Positions 1 through 8,230 of a DNA stretch of 64,000 bases are shown here, one piece after another. Origin of the DNA: Anaerobacillus isosaccharinicus. Lineage in GTDB: Bacteria; Bacillota; Bacilli; Bacillales; Anaerobacillaceae. The DNA is taken from NCBI RefSeq assembly GCF_001866075.3, contig NZ_CP063356.1, positions 4,330,164-4,394,163 of the forward strand, written 5' to 3'. Numbering within the stretch: the stretch's first letter is position 1; the number at the start of each line of letters is the position of its first letter. The notes beneath the pieces were generated by a model. The model was not told the DNA's origin, did no database searches, and worked only from the letters and a program-made list of their open reading frames with translations. A program made the translations under genes and the position numbers.

Positions 1-1303
1 TCAATTAACACTTGATTTCAATCGAAAAATTAAACTTTCTAACGACGGAGGAGAACTCTCATCCGATACTGGAGAATTCCTTTTTAGAGAATTCGATGAA
101 AAGATAAATTTTTCTTCTACATTAGCACGCTTTTTAAACCTAAAAGACAATAGACGCTACTATGTTCATTCGAATGAAAATTTACTTCGTCAAAAGATTT
201 ATCAAATCATTGCTGGTTATACCGATGATGATAATGCCGACCAATTAACGAGAGATCCTGTGTTTACTCAAATCATTGGTACAAATGCATTGGCTTCTCA
301 GCCGAGTTTGTCTCGCTTTTTTAGACGTTTCGACGATCAATCTATGGAAGAATTGAATCAAGCCAACCAAGAGCTTATTGATAAAGTGCACCAACTCAGG
401 GAGTCGAAGGCAGTCATTTTTGATTTGGATTCTACACATTCCGATACTTATGGAGATCAAGAAGCTGCGGCTTACAATACTCATTATGGAACAGTCGGTT
501 TTCATCCATTAGTTGCCTTTGATGGTGTAACAGGTGATTTCCTCAAAGCAAAGCTACGACCTGGAAACGTGTATACGTCCAATGGTGTAGTGGATTTTAT
601 TCAACCACTCATTGAGCATTACAACGAAAAGTTTCCTGAGACAACACCTTTTCTTCGGGGTGATAGTGGTTTCGCTGTCCCTGCTTTATATGATTTGTGC
701 GAAAGAGAGAGCGTTTATTACGTTATTCGTCTGAAATCAAATGCAATTCTGCAACGAATCGCAGATGAACTCCATCCTCCGTCTATCATTTCCGATGTTT
801 CCAAGACGGAAATTTATTATGAAGAAACCATCTATCAAGCAAACTCTTGGTCGAAACCTAGAAAAGTAATTATCAAATCGGTACGCCCAGCGGGCGAATT
901 ACTGTTTTCCCATTCCTTCTTTGTGACAAATTTAGTAGATGCCTTTTCTCCTGAAGCAATCGTTCTTACTTATCAAAAAAGAGGAACGATGGAAAACTAC
1001 ATCAAGGAAGCCAAGAATGGGTTCGGTTTTGATAAAATGAATAGCCATTCTTTCCAAGTAAACGAAGTAAAAATGATGTTGAGTCTATTAGCTTATAACT
1101 TAACAAACTGGTTGCGTACCCTCTGTTTTCCTGAAGGACAAAAGACCATGCAAATCGAGACCATACGCACCCGAATTATTAAAGTTGCCAGTAAACTAGT
1201 GAAGTCAGGACGTTCTCTGTACTTTAAGCTCGCTTCGAGTTTCGTTTACCAAGAATTCTTTTGGAATGTACTTCAACGAGTTCAGAGACTGAAAATAGTG
1301 TAA
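1..1303 (+). CDS. IS1380-family DDE transposase (5' end cut by window edge)
   Basis: DDE transposase of the IS1380 family, catalysing cut or copy of its own IS. The reading frame continues in from the left edge, with position 1 being the third base of codon 5 by comparison with the complete copy at 2287-3603. Only the first 14 coding bases are missing. The likely catalytic acidic residues sit in IFDLDSTHSD, LRGDSGF and MENYIKEAKNGFG, and all are present, so this copy probably encodes an active enzyme. The start codon is assumed to lie just outside the window. Confidence 0.92.
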   Translation, partial: QLTLDFNRKIKLSNDGGELSSDTGEFLFREFDEKINFSSTLARFLNLKDNRRYYVHSNENLLRQKIYQIIAGYTDDDNADQLTRDPVFTQIIGTNALASQPSLSRFFRRFDDQSMEELNQANQELIDKVHQLRESKAVIFDLDSTHSDTYGDQEAAAYNTHYGTVGFHPLVAFDGVTGDFLKAKLRPGNVYTSNGVVDFIQPLIEHYNEKFPETTPFLRGDSGFAVPALYDLCERESVYYVIRLKSNAILQRIADELHPPSIISDVSKTEIYYEETIYQANSWSKPRKVIIKSVRPAGELLFSHSFFVTNLVDAFSPEAIVLTYQKRGTMENYIKEAKNGFGFDKMNSHSFQVNEVKMMLSLLAYNLTNWLRTLCFPEGQKTMQIETIRTRIIKVASKLVKSGRSLYFKLASSFVYQEFFWNVLQRVQRLKIV

Positions 1304-1501
1304 ACCTAAATAATTAACTAATTTCTGGAAATTCCATTCTAAACCAAGGGAGTAGTCTGTCTAAAAATGGGTGATTTTCAAGAAATACTTTTAAAATCAA
1401 AAATGAAGTAGTTCAAATTGATATTATTCGATTTTAATGTGAGAGACTTTCATGATTTTTGCTTCTGTTATGACTTAACTTTGAAGTATGAATAATTCAG
1501 G
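1..1501 (+). mobile_element. IS1380-family insertion sequence, copy 1 (left end outside window)
   Basis: This stretch matches the element at 2135-3801 at a constant offset of 2300 bases; I saw no difference over the shared part. Its right terminus is the same TATGAATAATTCAGG repeat, ending at 1501. The left terminus and the first 14 bases of the transposase gene lie before the window. It has inserted into the 3' end of the methyltransferase gene at 1468-2019. Identity between the copies indicates recent transposition or duplication. Confidence 0.93.
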
Positions 1502-2019
1502 CTATATTCTCTTCTAATACTTATTTTGTTAAAAAACTGTTCGATAAATTCTTTTTTCAGTTTTGTGTATTGGAAAGTAATAAACTTTCCATCTTTTTTG
1601 AGAATGTCCACGGTATTAAATATAATTTCACTGGATATTTCGTAAGGTAAACTTGCAAAGGGTAATCCAGAAATTACATAATCTACATAAGGAATACCAT
1701 GCTCACTTATGTATTCCTTGATCCCTTCTGCTGACCCATTAACGATGAGTAAGTTCTTTTCCATTTTAAACTTTTCCTCTAGTAATAAACAAAATTCTTT
1801 GTTATTTTCCACCACTAAAATAAAAGTGGTAGGATTTCTCTTTTTCATTAAAAATTCAGTGAATACACCGGTTCCTGCACCGTACTCGACGATATATTTA
1901 GCTTTCTTAAAATCGATTTCTCCCACCATTTTTTCACTAAGAAATCTTGAACTAGGAAAAATTGCTCCAACAACTCGAGGATTTACTAAAAACTGATATA
2001 AGAAAGATAACTGGCTCAT
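1468..2019 (-). CDS. Class I SAM-dependent methyltransferase, 3' end replaced by IS1380
   Basis: Resembles the phospholipid N-methyltransferase / rRNA adenine dimethylase group. It has a glycine-rich SAM-binding motif VEYGAGTGVF and a motif IV-like ISGLPFASLP, with an N-terminal 'NPRVVGAIFPSS' typical of the PmtA-like group (family knowledge). The ATG has an upstream GGAG. The IS1380 terminus lies at 1501, so the last residues (from about LNYSYF onward) are coded by IS sequence; native members usually end in a NxPPAFVY-type motif, which is missing. About 173 native residues remain. Whether the chimeric 183-residue protein is active is unknown, but loss of that conserved C-terminal motif makes it doubtful. 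Confidence 0.75.
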   Translation of the reverse strand: MSQLSFLYQFLVNPRVVGAIFPSSRFLSEKMVGEIDFKKAKYIVEYGAGTGVFTEFLMKKRNPTTFILVVENNKEFCLLLEEKFKMEKNLLIVNGSAEGIKEYISEHGIPYVDYVISGLPFASLPYEISSEIIFNTVDILKKDGKFITFQYTKLKKEFIEQFFNKISIRREYSLNYSYFKVKS

Positions 2020-2134
2020 GACTCTTCACTCCGTAGATTTGAATTTATAATACTAAAATAAACTCCAAACCTAAAGGAGAAGTAGGGATAATTCTTAAGA
2101 AATCTTAAGCTTTTATTAATCTTTATTAATATAA

Positions 2135-3801
2135 CCTGAATTATTCATAGAAAATCTTTAATCGGTTATTAATGGCTATCTGATAAGCTTTTTTATTAAA
2201 TTCACTTGCATCAAATAAATGAAAAAAGAACCCATTTCTGTTAAGTTAAAAGTACGACCAAATAACCGACAGAAAGGGTTCTTATAATGGCTACTTTACC
2301 TCAATTAACACTTGATTTCAATCGAAAAATTAAACTTTCTAACGACGGAGGAGAACTCTCATCCGATACTGGAGAATTCCTTTTTAGAGAATTCGATGAA
2401 AAGATAAATTTTTCTTCTACATTAGCACGCTTTTTAAACCTAAAAGACAATAGACGCTACTATGTTCATTCGAATGAAAATTTACTTCGTCAAAAGATTT
2501 ATCAAATCATTGCTGGTTATACCGATGATGATAATGCCGACCAATTAACGAGAGATCCTGTGTTTACTCAAATCATTGGTACAAATGCATTGGCTTCTCA
2601 GCCGAGTTTGTCTCGCTTTTTTAGACGTTTCGACGATCAATCTATGGAAGAATTGAATCAAGCCAACCAAGAGCTTATTGATAAAGTGCACCAACTCAGG
2701 GAGTCGAAGGCAGTCATTTTTGATTTGGATTCTACACATTCCGATACTTATGGAGATCAAGAAGCTGCGGCTTACAATACTCATTATGGAACAGTCGGTT
2801 TTCATCCATTAGTTGCCTTTGATGGTGTAACAGGTGATTTCCTCAAAGCAAAGCTACGACCTGGAAACGTGTATACGTCCAATGGTGTAGTGGATTTTAT
2901 TCAACCACTCATTGAGCATTACAACGAAAAGTTTCCTGAGACAACACCTTTTCTTCGGGGTGATAGTGGTTTCGCTGTCCCTGCTTTATATGATTTGTGC
3001 GAAAGAGAGAGCGTTTATTACGTTATTCGTCTGAAATCAAATGCAATTCTGCAACGAATCGCAGATGAACTCCATCCTCCGTCTATCATTTCCGATGTTT
3101 CCAAGACGGAAATTTATTATGAAGAAACCATCTATCAAGCAAACTCTTGGTCGAAACCTAGAAAAGTAATTATCAAATCGGTACGCCCAGCGGGCGAATT
3201 ACTGTTTTCCCATTCCTTCTTTGTGACAAATTTAGTAGATGCCTTTTCTCCTGAAGCAATCGTTCTTACTTATCAAAAAAGAGGAACGATGGAAAACTAC
3301 ATCAAGGAAGCCAAGAATGGGTTCGGTTTTGATAAAATGAATAGCCATTCTTTCCAAGTAAACGAAGTAAAAATGATGTTGAGTCTATTAGCTTATAACT
3401 TAACAAACTGGTTGCGTACCCTCTGTTTTCCTGAAGGACAAAAGACCATGCAAATCGAGACCATACGCACCCGAATTATTAAAGTTGCCAGTAAACTAGT
3501 GAAGTCAGGACGTTCTCTGTACTTTAAGCTCGCTTCGAGTTTCGTTTACCAAGAATTCTTTTGGAATGTACTTCAACGAGTTCAGAGACTGAAAATAGTG
3601 TAAACCTAAATAATTAACTAATTTCTGGAAATTCCATTCTAAACCAAGGGAGTAGTCTGTCTAAAAATGGGTGATTTTCAAGAAATACTTTTAAAATCAA
3701 AAATGAAGTAGTTCAAATTGATATTATTCGATTTTAATGTGAGAGACTTTCATGATTTTTGCTTCTGTTATGACTTAACTTTGAAGTATGAATAATTCAG
3801 G
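2135..3801 (+). mobile_element. IS1380-family insertion sequence, copy 2 (complete, 1667 bp)
   Basis: Complete element with 15-bp perfect terminal inverted repeats: CCTGAATTATTCATA at 2135-2149 and TATGAATAATTCAGG at 3787-3801. A 5-bp target duplication TATAA flanks it on both sides (2130-2134 and 3802-3806). Terminal CCTG and a 4-5 bp duplication fit the IS1380 family. Because this copy has its own duplication, it entered as a single IS rather than as the right arm of a composite transposon. It encodes one transposase at 2287-3603. Confidence 0.95.
2287..3603 (+). CDS. IS1380-family DDE transposase (complete)
   Basis: 438-residue transposase filling the IS at 2135-3801. The protein begins MATLPQLTLDFNRKIKLSND, a typical IS1380 opening. 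Candidate catalytic residues lie in IFDLDSTHSD, LRGDSGF and GTMENYIKEAKNG. A GAAAGG sequence sits before the ATG. The coding sequence is intact and matches copy 1 over the shared part. Downstream, about 200 bp of non-coding IS sequence precede the right terminal repeat. The enzyme acts on the 15-bp terminal repeats of both copies. Confidence 0.95.
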   Translation: MATLPQLTLDFNRKIKLSNDGGELSSDTGEFLFREFDEKINFSSTLARFLNLKDNRRYYVHSNENLLRQKIYQIIAGYTDDDNADQLTRDPVFTQIIGTNALASQPSLSRFFRRFDDQSMEELNQANQELIDKVHQLRESKAVIFDLDSTHSDTYGDQEAAAYNTHYGTVGFHPLVAFDGVTGDFLKAKLRPGNVYTSNGVVDFIQPLIEHYNEKFPETTPFLRGDSGFAVPALYDLCERESVYYVIRLKSNAILQRIADELHPPSIISDVSKTEIYYEETIYQANSWSKPRKVIIKSVRPAGELLFSHSFFVTNLVDAFSPEAIVLTYQKRGTMENYIKEAKNGFGFDKMNSHSFQVNEVKMMLSLLAYNLTNWLRTLCFPEGQKTMQIETIRTRIIKVASKLVKSGRSLYFKLASSFVYQEFFWNVLQRVQRLKIV

Positions 3802-4039
3802 TATAAGGTTGTTTTCGCAAAAAAGATCGTTGTTTCTCGATTTATTTAATCGGTAAATCTTAGACAGTTTGGCAGGAATCTTTTACTAACCTATAAATTG
3901 AGTAATCGAAAAAATCCTTATGCTAATCATTAAATAAAAAGGATTCTAAAATAAAAAAGAAGCAATACTTAACTTTAAAAACGTTAAATACTACTTCTTT
4001 ATATACTGTAGATAAGCATTCATTAGTTTAATATCAATC

Positions 4040-4171
4040 TTAATTTCCGTTTATTTTGTCTTCTAACTCTTTCATTTTCTTTTCTAGTTTCTCAACTTTC
4101 CCCATTGAAAATAAAGCCAAAGAAAGCGAACCTGCTGCAATTGAAAAGGCTAAGATTTCAAAAACTCCCAA
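4040..4171 (-). CDS. Small single-span membrane protein (43 aa), TTG start
   Basis: A 43-residue open frame starting with TTG behind a strong GGAGGGG ribosome site. The first 22 residues (FEILAFSIAAGSLSLALFS) are hydrophobic and would span the membrane once. The remainder is a charged lysine/glutamate-rich amphipathic tail (VEKLEKKMKELEDKING). I do not recognise a named family. The ribosome site, membrane segment and coiled-coil-like tail make it a plausible real microprotein of Bacillus type. Function unknown. Confidence 0.55.
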   Translation of the reverse strand: MGVFEILAFSIAAGSLSLALFSMGKVEKLEKKMKELEDKINGN

Positions 4172-4280
4172 ATCGTCCCCTCCTATTTTTAGAAATTTTA
4201 CTAAACTGCTTCAATAGCACCATAACAGCAGCGATAGCTTAATAAACTATTGCATTCCGTTACCTAATAAAGACTTTATT

Positions 4281-4490
4281 TTAATTAAGAAAAAACTCTT
4301 CCAATTCCTCAACTTTACCTGTTTGAAGGACTATACCTTTATTATCAAAAACCACAATTTGAGGAAACTCATTGACCGCTTTGGGACCGAAACAAAAATC
4401 CTTACCTACAGTATTTATACTGAAGACAAGGATTTTCGTATTTTCCACCAAGTTCTCTATCTTAATGTTTGCACCAATTTTTAAAAGTAA
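4281..4490 (-). pseudogene. Gene fragment, possibly C-terminal part of a thioredoxin-fold protein
   Basis: An open frame without a credible start runs for about 68 codons from tandem stops to a TAA at 4281. The end of the peptide, FPQIVVFDNKGIVLQTG followed by an acidic helix, resembles the cis-Pro strand and last helix of thioredoxin-like thiol oxidoreductases. The CxxC half is absent. I read it as a leftover 3' fragment. The family call is weak. Confidence 0.35.
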
Positions 4491-4493
4491 TTA

Positions 4494-4667
4494 TTAATGC
4501 ATACCTTTCCATTCTCCTTGGTTTTTGGATGCTTTTTCTTTTTTTGCTTTTTCTTTATGAGCTCGATTAGCCGCAGCACTGCCAAGTTCTTTAGAGAACT
4601 CTGAATCGGTTTTTCCTGATCGTTTATTCTTTTGCTCTGCATCTGTTTTACCATTACGTTTTGCCAT
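4494..4667 (-). CDS. Small basic spore-protein-like protein with a GPR-site-like motif
   Basis: 57 residues from the ATG at 4667, chosen because AAGGGGTG lies just upstream; a GTG at 4676 falls inside that ribosome site. The protein is lysine-rich and carries TDSEFSKELGS. This resembles the T-E-F/I-A-S-E site cut by the germination protease GPR in small acid-soluble spore proteins (family knowledge). It faces a divergent partner at 4847 with the related motif LDTEFGQEIGS. A role in spores is inferred from composition and motif only. Confidence 0.6.
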   Translation of the reverse strand: MAKRNGKTDAEQKNKRSGKTDSEFSKELGSAAANRAHKEKAKKEKASKNQGEWKGMH

Positions 4668-4846
4668 CGTTATCACCCCTTTTTTTTATTATCAGGAGTA
4701 AATAAAAAATTATACTGCAATGTATGAGTTGTAGCGACAAAACGGTTAAAACTAACAACGAAATATTTACGAAATAGCACTATGGTTTTTGTAATGAAAC
4801 AAGAAAAGCATGGAATAATAAGGTACGGAAAAAGGAGGTGTATATC

Positions 4847-5017
4847 ATGACAAAAAGGAATAATCAAGGAAGTAAAAACCAAAGCTCACCAAGTAGAGGT
4901 GGAAAATTAGACACTGAATTCGGTCAGGAGATAGGTAGTGGCGATAATAATAAAGGAACGAAATACAACTCCAAACGAGGTAGCAAATCGCAATTAAAAA
5001 ACCCAAATAATCATTAA
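4847..5017 (+). CDS. Small spore-protein-like protein, partner of 4494-4667
   Basis: 56-residue protein starting at an ATG behind a near-perfect AAAGGAGGTG ribosome site. It is rich in Asn, Gln, Lys, Ser and Gly, has almost no hydrophobic residues, and contains KLDTEFGQEIGS. The composition and the TEF..E motif are those of gamma-type or minor small acid-soluble spore proteins. It is divergent from 4494-4667, with about 180 bp between them that could hold both promoters. The stop codon is one base from a copy of the GGGACAG repeat. No exact family name is claimed. Confidence 0.6.
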   Translation: MTKRNNQGSKNQSSPSRGGKLDTEFGQEIGSGDNNKGTKYNSKRGSKSQLKNPNNH

Positions 5018-5018
5018 T

Positions 5019-5075
5019 GGGACAGAGGGACAGTGTCCCTCTTTTATTAAGGCATGTGACAAGGTACCTTGTCCG
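5019..5075. repeat. GGGACAG two-hairpin repeat, copy 1 (variant)
   Basis: Starts with GGGACAGAGGGACAG and ends with a near-palindrome GTGACAAGGTACCTTGTCC. It lacks the TTCA loop of the consensus. It begins immediately after the stop codon of 4847-5017, where it could act as a terminator. Confidence 0.85.
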
Positions 5076-5129
5076 GTAAACAAAAAAAGTGCTAATCCAT
5101 AAAAAAGGAATAGCACAAAAATATTCTTT

Positions 5130-5558
5130 TTAGTTATCCGTGAGATGCGTCGATACGTGCCATGTAACCCCAAACTTATCCGTTACTGTACCATAAGCTG
5201 GGCTCCAGAAAGTTTCTTGAAGTGGCATTGCCACATGACCACCTTGTTCTAATTTAGAAAACACTTGTTTCGTTTTATCCACGTCGTTTGTTGTAATTGA
5301 TACCGTAACATTTGAACCTAATTGAAACGGCTGACCTGGGAAAGTATCAGAAATCATTAGATCGGTTTCTGCAATTTTTAGATGGGCATGTAGAACTCGA
5401 TTTTTTTCTTCCTCAGCTAAAGCAAATGCTGGATTTTCAGGCATTTCTCCAAAGGTTTGGATACCAAGTATTTTTGCATCTAAAACATCTTCATAAAACT
5501 TAACCGCATCTTGTCCATTTCCGTCAAAAATTAAATATGGATTAATTCCTAAGATCAT
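5130..5558 (-). CDS. VOC-superfamily (PhnB/YjdN-like) protein
   Basis: 142-residue protein of the glyoxalase/bleomycin-resistance (VOC) superfamily, PhnB/YjdN branch. Diagnostic stretches are INPYLIFDGNGQDAVKFYED at the start, 'HAHLKIAETDLMISD' in the middle and the closing 'WSPAYGTVTDKFGVTWHVS'. VOC proteins of this branch are cytosolic dimers; most have no known substrate. The start ATG has AGAGGTG upstream. It stands alone between two repeat copies. Length is normal for the family. Confidence 0.85.
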   Translation of the reverse strand: MILGINPYLIFDGNGQDAVKFYEDVLDAKILGIQTFGEMPENPAFALAEEEKNRVLHAHLKIAETDLMISDTFPGQPFQLGSNVTVSITTNDVDKTKQVFSKLEQGGHVAMPLQETFWSPAYGTVTDKFGVTWHVSTHLTDN

Positions 5559-5649
5559 ATAGCACCTCTTATTTTATATTTAACTCACAAGAACGAATGT
5601 TCTATATTAAATAATCTCATATTCATTATTTAATGTCAACTATTCCCAT

Positions 5650-5711
5650 GGGACAGAGGGACAGGTTCACTGTCCCAGTTTTATTAAAACTTGGGACAAG
5701 GTAACTGTCCC
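5650..5711. repeat. GGGACAG two-hairpin repeat, copy 2
   Basis: Full-length copy. The first hairpin GGGACAG..CTGTCCC is followed by an AT-rich spacer and a second hairpin, GGGACAAGGTAACTGTCCC. Confidence 0.9.
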
Positions 5712-5787
5712 GTATAATTCTTAAATAATATCCGTACCCGTGCATCATTAAAAAACGTACATACCAGACGGACAAAATGGATAATTT

Positions 5788-5811
5788 GTCCACGAAGGGT
5801 GTCTGACACCG
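5788..5811. repeat. GTCCACGAAGGGTGTC repeat, copy 1
   Basis: Reads GTCCACGAAGGGTGTCTGAC and then ACC. Related copies lie at 44560, 51755 and 61452. The upstream GGACAAAAT..ATTTGTCC forms a small inverted pair. It marks the left edge of the duplicated DUF4317/patatin segment. Confidence 0.75.
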
Positions 5812-5855
5812 GAAATAAAACCTATATGTTAAAATAATTAAATGCTATAATTATT

Positions 5856-5884
5856 AAGTTAAGTGCCTAGCACTTAACTTTTTT
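5856..5884 (+). terminator. Intrinsic-terminator-like hairpin upstream of DUF4317 copy A
   Basis: Perfect 11-bp arms AAGTTAAGTGC / GCACTTAACTT around a CTA loop, followed by T6. It is upstream of the DUF4317 gene in the same direction, so it ends incoming transcription or acts as an attenuator. The matching hairpin before copy B (51804-51833) has one mismatch. Confidence 0.65.
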
Positions 5885-5922
5885 AATTGGCAAACTAAAA
5901 CAGTGCTGGAGTGGAAATTAAA

Positions 5923-7098
5923 ATGAATAAAAAAGACATTGCCCATATTCGTAAACAATTTAAAGTAAATAACGACTTACTAAAGATCAGTGATATTTTT
6001 ACTGTTTATATTTTAAAGGAATCATCTGAAATCTATCATCATCAAAGCCAACCTTTTGAAATGCTAGAGGCGGAGCAACAAGATTTATTTTTTAATAACT
6101 TCAAAAAAATTCTTGGTGGTCAATTGGATGAAAAGATCTTTGAATTGAAGTTTCAAAAAAACGTGGAAAATAGTAGTCAACTAATTTTACACCAAGGATT
6201 ATTAAGTGGTGATGTGGAAGACTGGAAGGAACAAATGCTTCGAATCGTTGGAAAAGTGCTGAATAGCAGGCAATATGAGATGGATATCGTCATCAGCTTT
6301 ATTCGTGGAAACTATTTCAAACCAACAAAACGTACCAATGAAGTGACGGAGGAAAGTGATCGCAATTCTGTTTATACTCATCCGTTTATCTTATGTAGTA
6401 TTAATAGCACACAAGACCCTAGGAAAGAATTGCTTTTTGACTATGTCATCAAAGAGTTTAAGTATAATATTGTTGTTGACCCTATAATCAACCTAAACGC
6501 TCCAATTGGCGGATTTCTCTTTCCTAGTATTACCGATAATTCAGCAGATGTGAACCATATTCTGTATTCGGCCGGAAAAGCAAATGAGCTTGACCACAAG
6601 TTCATTGAGGAAGTCTTAAATGGCGAAGAAACGATGACAGCCAAGGATGACAAATTTATTTTTGAAGAAATCGTGAAAGAAGTGACAGGTAATCAGCTTA
6701 ATACCACAACGCTTTCCAATGTATATGAAGAAATCAATCGTGTTATTGAAGAAAATGAAGAGGATGAAGCTCCTAAATTAGACGTAAAAGACGTTGAACG
6801 TGTGTTAAAACAGAGCGGCATAGAAGGTATTCATACCGAACAAATTGAATCCGCTTTTCAGAAAGTGATCGATGACGAGAAATATGAAATTAAGGCAAGC
6901 AATATCGTTCCAAAGTACACTTCTAAATCGATAAAAATCGAAACGAAGGTCGCTAATGTTTCAATTAGTCCCCAAGATTTAAGATACATTCGTCAAATTC
7001 ACTTTGAGGGTAAACGATACCTGATGATCGAAGTAGTAGAAGATACCATAATAGATGGGTTCACGATGATTCCCGAAGTTTTTGGCGAAAAAGGATAG
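5923..7098 (+). CDS. DUF4317 family protein, copy A
   Basis: 391-residue cytosolic protein of the DUF4317 family, of unknown function, starting MNKKDIAHIRKQF. The ATG at 5923 is preferred over an in-frame GTG at 5911, which lies inside the GGAGTGG ribosome site. A paralogue at 51906-53081 differs at many positions in its first ~205 residues, but from 'NSADVNHILYSAGKANELDH' to the end the two proteins are nearly identical. It is followed convergently by a patatin-like gene in both copies, suggesting linked function or simple co-duplication. The TAG stop shares its G with a GGGACAG repeat. No catalytic motif is evident. Confidence 0.85.
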   Translation: MNKKDIAHIRKQFKVNNDLLKISDIFTVYILKESSEIYHHQSQPFEMLEAEQQDLFFNNFKKILGGQLDEKIFELKFQKNVENSSQLILHQGLLSGDVEDWKEQMLRIVGKVLNSRQYEMDIVISFIRGNYFKPTKRTNEVTEESDRNSVYTHPFILCSINSTQDPRKELLFDYVIKEFKYNIVVDPIINLNAPIGGFLFPSITDNSADVNHILYSAGKANELDHKFIEEVLNGEETMTAKDDKFIFEEIVKEVTGNQLNTTTLSNVYEEINRVIEENEEDEAPKLDVKDVERVLKQSGIEGIHTEQIESAFQKVIDDEKYEIKASNIVPKYTSKSIKIETKVANVSISPQDLRYIRQIHFEGKRYLMIEVVEDTIIDGFTMIPEVFGEKG

Positions 7099-7191
7099 GG
7101 ACAGAGGGACAGGTTCACAGGGACAGAGGGACAGGTTCACTGTCCCAGTTTTAATTAGAGCGTGGGACAATGTACCTGTCCCCTTGTCCCC
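7098..7191. repeat. GGGACAG repeat, copy 3, with internal tandem duplication
   Basis: The first 22 bases (GGGACAGAGGGACAGGTTCA plus a C and an A) occur twice in tandem before the CTGTCCC arm. The second hairpin is GGGACAATGTACCTGTCCC. It fills the gap between two convergent genes. It overlaps the stop codon of DUF4317 copy A and the 3' coding end of the patatin gene. Confidence 0.9.
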
Positions 7192-8141
7192 ATTTTTATG
7201 ACCACTGATTTAGGAGGTGGTAACGTCAAATTCTCCGCTATTATTTCAGAACGATATTCCTTGATATACTTCTGAAAATCCCATTCCTGTAAAAATTTTA
7301 TTGCTGAGTTTCTGCCGATTTCGATTAGCTGCAGCTTATCCTTTTGAGGTATACGAAAATCAGTGGCGCCATTGGTAATCCCTGTAATAAAAATTGTTCG
7401 AATTGCAGCCTCTTTTTCAATATAGCGCTTATCATGAGCATCAAGCATTGTCCGAACAATTGCCATTGTTTTAGATACTGGCCCCCTTATCTTGGGCAAC
7501 TCGGTAGGTATCATTTTCCCTGATAAGCGGAACCCAAATGTCGGCCACCTTGGGATTCCCACTGAGTCATAAATCCAAATCGGATAGTTACTAAGTGCAC
7601 CGCCGTCAATAATTGTATGCCCCTTTAATTTTTCTGGAACAAAAAAGAAAGGAATTGAACTACTCATCTTAACAGCTCGAGCAATCGGAAATGTTTTTGG
7701 GTCTACTCCGTAAAATGGCAGATCGTCAGGGAGAATCGACATTCTACTATTTGAAATATCAGTAATAATTATTTTTAGCTTATTTTCTGGCAAATCACCA
7801 AAAGTCCTCTTCCCTTTTCGTCTCAAGGCTTCCTCTAGCCATTGTTCAAAAAAGGTAAGCTTATAAATTCCGTTTGTAAATAATAGACTAAGTATTGGTC
7901 CAGCTATAGGAAGCTTCGTAAGTAGTGCTTTTTGTTCAACTTTTTCAAAAGGAAATTGTAACATTAACTCTTGTATCTCTGAAGCATTATAACCAACTGC
8001 TAACAATGCAGCTACAATAGAACCGGCAGAAGTACCAGCTAGACGCTCCCATTTATAGCCTGCTTCTTCGACCACCGATATCGCACCTACATGGGCAATC
8101 CCTTTAATTCCTCCACCTTCAAAGACTCCATCAACCTTCAT
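7155..8141 (-). CDS. Patatin-like phospholipase family protein, copy A
   Basis: Patatin/RssA-type serine hydrolase (328 aa), predicted to cleave acyl esters with a Ser-Asp dyad. The oxyanion motif GGGIKG is at residues 9-14, the nucleophile elbow GTSAG at 36-40 (Ser38), and DGG at 179-181 (Asp179). All are intact. The last residues (GTRGQVHCPTL) are coded by the GGGACAG repeat, so the natural C-terminus was changed by the repeat. The copy at 54596-55564 ends GTRGQ. Convergent with DUF4317. Substrate unknown. Confidence 0.88.
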   Translation of the reverse strand: MKVDGVFEGGGIKGIAHVGAISVVEEAGYKWERLAGTSAGSIVAALLAVGYNASEIQELMLQFPFEKVEQKALLTKLPIAGPILSLLFTNGIYKLTFFEQWLEEALRRKGKRTFGDLPENKLKIIITDISNSRMSILPDDLPFYGVDPKTFPIARAVKMSSSIPFFFVPEKLKGHTIIDGGALSNYPIWIYDSVGIPRWPTFGFRLSGKMIPTELPKIRGPVSKTMAIVRTMLDAHDKRYIEKEAAIRTIFITGITNGATDFRIPQKDKLQLIEIGRNSAIKFLQEWDFQKYIKEYRSEIIAENLTLPPPKSVVIKMGTRGQVHCPTL

Positions 8142-8230
8142 CAGGTAACCCCCCCCACTTAGCTATTACATTTTATAAGAATGAAGGAAGGACTATACCT
8201 AAACTATTCATTTTTTAGAATAAAAAGTTT

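Larger units (their letters stand above)
5559..5922. other. Intergenic region with two repeats and a terminator hairpin
   Basis: This 364-base gap holds a GGGACAG repeat (5650-5711), a GTCCACGAAGGGTGTC repeat (5788-5811) and a strong hairpin (5856-5880). From 5788 on, the layout matches that upstream of the second DUF4317 gene (51755-51905). I see no coding potential. Confidence 0.7.

Noticed and set aside
1..3801. Composite IS1380 transposon carrying the methyltransferase gene
   Set aside because: The right copy has its own TATAA duplication and the gene between is truncated, so independent insertions explain it better.
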